From: Roseovarius sp. THAF9
Lineage (GTDB): Bacteria; Pseudomonadota; Alphaproteobacteria; Rhodobacterales; Rhodobacteraceae
Length of the DNA stretch: 64,000 nucleotides
Assembly: GCF_009363715.1 (NCBI RefSeq)
Contig: NZ_CP045404.1
Location: 3,998,001 to 4,062,000, forward strand
Reading direction: 5' to 3'
The notes below the pieces were generated by a model. The model saw nothing but the letters and a program-made list of their open reading frames with translations. It had not been told where the DNA came from and did no database searches. Positions 62,486-64,000 of this stretch are shown here, one piece after another; position 1 is the stretch's first letter, and each line of letters begins with the position of its first letter. The translations under genes and the position numbers were made by a program.

Positions 62486-62777
62486 TTCTTGTCTCCATCA
62501 TTGACCTCAGGAAGTGTTCGGACAGGCCAATTCCTCCGGCCTTGGCGATCTTGTCCGCAATGGCCTGGCGGTGAAACGAGGCAAACTGGTCTTCTCCCTC
62601 GCCGCCGGAAAAGGAATTTACCTGCTCGCCGAAACCGGCGGCCTTGAGCATCTCGGCAAGAAACGTTGCCTCGAGCTTCTCGGCAGCCGTGCGCGCCGCG
62701 TCCAAAGACGAAGATGAAACATCACGTTTCGCGGGTGGTGTGCCCGGCGTGGGTTTGATGGGTAAATGATCGGTCAC
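62478..62777 (-). CDS. FlgJ-type rod-binding protein (no muramidase domain)
   Basis: 99 aa. AAEKLEATFLAEMLKAAGFG is the rod-binding signature, then FSGGEGEDQFASFHRQAIAD and GIGLSEHFLRSM. Lacks the C-terminal muramidase of enteric FlgJ, as usual in alphaproteobacteria (CheL-like). Divergent from fliK. Confidence 0.8.
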   Translation of the reverse strand: MTDHLPIKPTPGTPPAKRDVSSSSLDAARTAAEKLEATFLAEMLKAAGFGEQVNSFSGGEGEDQFASFHRQAIADKIAKAGGIGLSEHFLRSMMETRNE

Positions 62778-62825
62778 CAGAATCCCTCGAATGCTGCGAA
62801 GTTTCCTGCATTTGACACCAAAGCG

Positions 62826-62840
62826 GTAAAGAACTGGTAA
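62826..62840. promoter_or_regulatory. Degenerate CtrA-like repeat between flgJ-like and fliK
   Basis: GTAA AGAACTG GTAA, two mismatches to TTAA-N7-TTAA, in the divergent gap. Weak alone; listed because similar repeats recur in the island. Confidence 0.25.
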
Positions 62841-62890
62841 TCAACCTCTGCGAAGTTCGATGGACGAGGAAGAAATCCCGGAGCTCACGA

Positions 62891-64000
62891 ATGTTGCACA
62901 TACACTCAACCGAGACTGCCACCACTCCGCGAAAAGGCGGCACCTTGGTGATACCCGACATGGTGCCGGAAGGTGACAGGCCCGACGGCAAATCCGGGCC
63001 GGCCAGCTTCGCTTCGATTTTCGCCGAGGGCCGGTCACGCCCTTCTCCGGAAGTTGTTCCCGAAAGTTTACGGCCAGAAGCGGATATTGCCGAAAATGCG
63101 CCTGACGAGCTGGGTGATTCGGCTAATGATGTCGCCGTAGACGACGGTGACGAAGCTGATACCGATGCCCTTGTCGCGCGCGACAGCGGTCGGGGCCCCG
63201 AAACTCGGTCTATTCTTGCTCAGTCGGAAGAGGGTGAGATTGCAAAGCAGGATACGCCACATCGCGATGGCGGACCGCCCACGTCGGTCGCGCCGTCGAT
63301 TATTGCGGCACCCGGCGACATGGGTCGCGACCCTTCAGGTCAGCCCGACTCCGCACTTCAAGAAACCGAAGCGGGGCATACGACAGAGAACCGCGACGTG
63401 TTGCAAAATTCCGTGCCGGGCCGTGAAAGCACGCTCCAAAGAAATGTGTCCGAGCCTCCGGCATTGCTTTGGCCTGAGGAACCGGGCCGTGACGGGATCG
63501 CAGACCGTGCCGGCGTACCCAGCGCGATGGGCGCCGAGGCGTCAATTCTGCTGGCGTCGCAGGCTACAAAACTCGCTGAAAGCGATCGCCACGTTTCTGC
63601 AGCAAGCACGGCACCGGTCTCCGGTGCGATATCGCACCCCGCGGCGTCCCATTATGCATCTCGGACCAGTGCCTCAGTTGCCGAAGATGTCCATTCGTGC
63701 GCCGAAATCGGTGCCACACAGCAACGTGACATGGATGGCGCGCGCCGCATCTCGGCTGAAGGGCAAAATGTCATCGCCAAGTCGGATACGGCGCAGGTGG
63801 CGACGCCAGCCAGGGATGCCGCAACCGCCGAGAGCATCGGCACCACTCAGCCCGCCGCGCGTGCCAAGAGTGACGCGGTGATCCAGGGGCACTCCTTTTT
63901 AAGACCGGAGGCTACCGCGCCAACAGATTTGCAGAAGCAGCCGAGCGAAAACAGTCTTACTTTGCCCAAGCCGTCGGCGCCGGAAGCAGACATGGCCAAG
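62891..64000 (+). CDS. fliK: Flagellar hook-length control protein FliK, N-terminal part (cut by the window edge)
   Basis: Frame opens at the ATG at 62891 (GGAG at 62879-62882, MLHIHSTETATT) and stays open to 64000, giving 370 codons. The sequence is Asp/Glu/Pro/Ala-rich, polar and low in hydrophobics, as in the ruler part of FliK; the C-terminal substrate-switch domain lies past the edge. Position after flgJ-like and before an expected flgD supports the call. Confidence 0.68.
   Translation, partial: MLHIHSTETATTPRKGGTLVIPDMVPEGDRPDGKSGPASFASIFAEGRSRPSPEVVPESLRPEADIAENAPDELGDSANDVAVDDGDEADTDALVARDSGRGPETRSILAQSEEGEIAKQDTPHRDGGPPTSVAPSIIAAPGDMGRDPSGQPDSALQETEAGHTTENRDVLQNSVPGRESTLQRNVSEPPALLWPEEPGRDGIADRAGVPSAMGAEASILLASQATKLAESDRHVSAASTAPVSGAISHPAASHYASRTSASVAEDVHSCAEIGATQQRDMDGARRISAEGQNVIAKSDTAQVATPARDAATAESIGTTQPAARAKSDAVIQGHSFLRPEATAPTDLQKQPSENSLTLPKPSAPEADMAK

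Noticed and set aside
1..64000. CRISPR arrays or rRNA genes
   Set aside because: No regularly spaced repeats and no rRNA-like conserved stretches were seen.

Overview
The window is about 61% GC (estimated by eye) and reads as a chromosomal segment of a marine-type Rhodobacteraceae (Roseobacter group) alphaproteobacterium. The grounds are the flaF-flbT-flagellin arrangement, a split motB...motA flagellar island, lptC-lptA-lptB-hpf-ptsN, a mitofilin/Mic60-like protein beside hemY-like and hemD genes, and a GT2/GT14/NodH-type sulfotransferase surface cluster.

Layout. (1) 1-9.5 kb, surface polysaccharide: a truncated polysaccharide-export ABC permease, then cysQ, kdsB, galU, galE, two tandem GT2 paralogues, a GT14-like branching enzyme and a double-module sulfotransferase, all pointing right. 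Nucleotide sugars (CMP-Kdo, UDP-Glc, UDP-Gal), transferases, sulfation and PAP recycling are all represented. (2) 9.5-13.3 kb, leftward housekeeping/envelope block: rnd, lptC, lptA, lptB, hpf, ptsN. (3) 13.4-15.1 kb, mobile-element scar: two IS3-family transposase fragments, an intact AlpA-like regulator and a frameshifted integrative-element gene. (4) 15.1-25.7 kb, the most interesting block: a 44-bp nested dyad that reads as two abutting Zur boxes, followed by a tightly overlapping rightward run of eleven genes. These are a COG0523 GTPase, DUF1826, a small DUF6525-like gene, a complete peptide/nickel-type ABC importer with fused ATPases, and a ZrgABCDE-like set (His-rich DUF2796 protein, MacB-type ATPase, FtsX-type permease, two DUF3299 proteins). 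I read it as a Zur-controlled composite zinc-scarcity island. (5) 25.7-27.0 kb: gene-poor, probably decayed DNA ending at the 3' end of a tRNA-Thr(CGU). (6) 27.1-33.5 kb housekeeping: hemY-like, mitofilin-like and hemD leftward; tsaD, gpsA, a YciI-like gene and an EVE-domain gene rightward. (7) 33.8-64 kb, flagellar island: motB, flgE, flgK, flgL, flgI | fliP, fliN, fliH, fliF (leftward) | fliL, a small membrane protein, motE-like, motA, a 742-aa exported protein, flhA, fliR, flhB, fliJ-like | second fliL-like, flgH, flgA, flgG, flgF, fliQ, fliE, flgC, flgB (leftward) | fliI | DUF1217, flbT, flaF, flagellin, flgN-like, flgJ-like (leftward) | start of fliK, which runs off the right edge.

Several flagellar divergent or upstream regions carry TTAA-N7-TTAA-like repeats consistent with CtrA control. 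Names rest on reading motifs and on gene order; no database search was possible.
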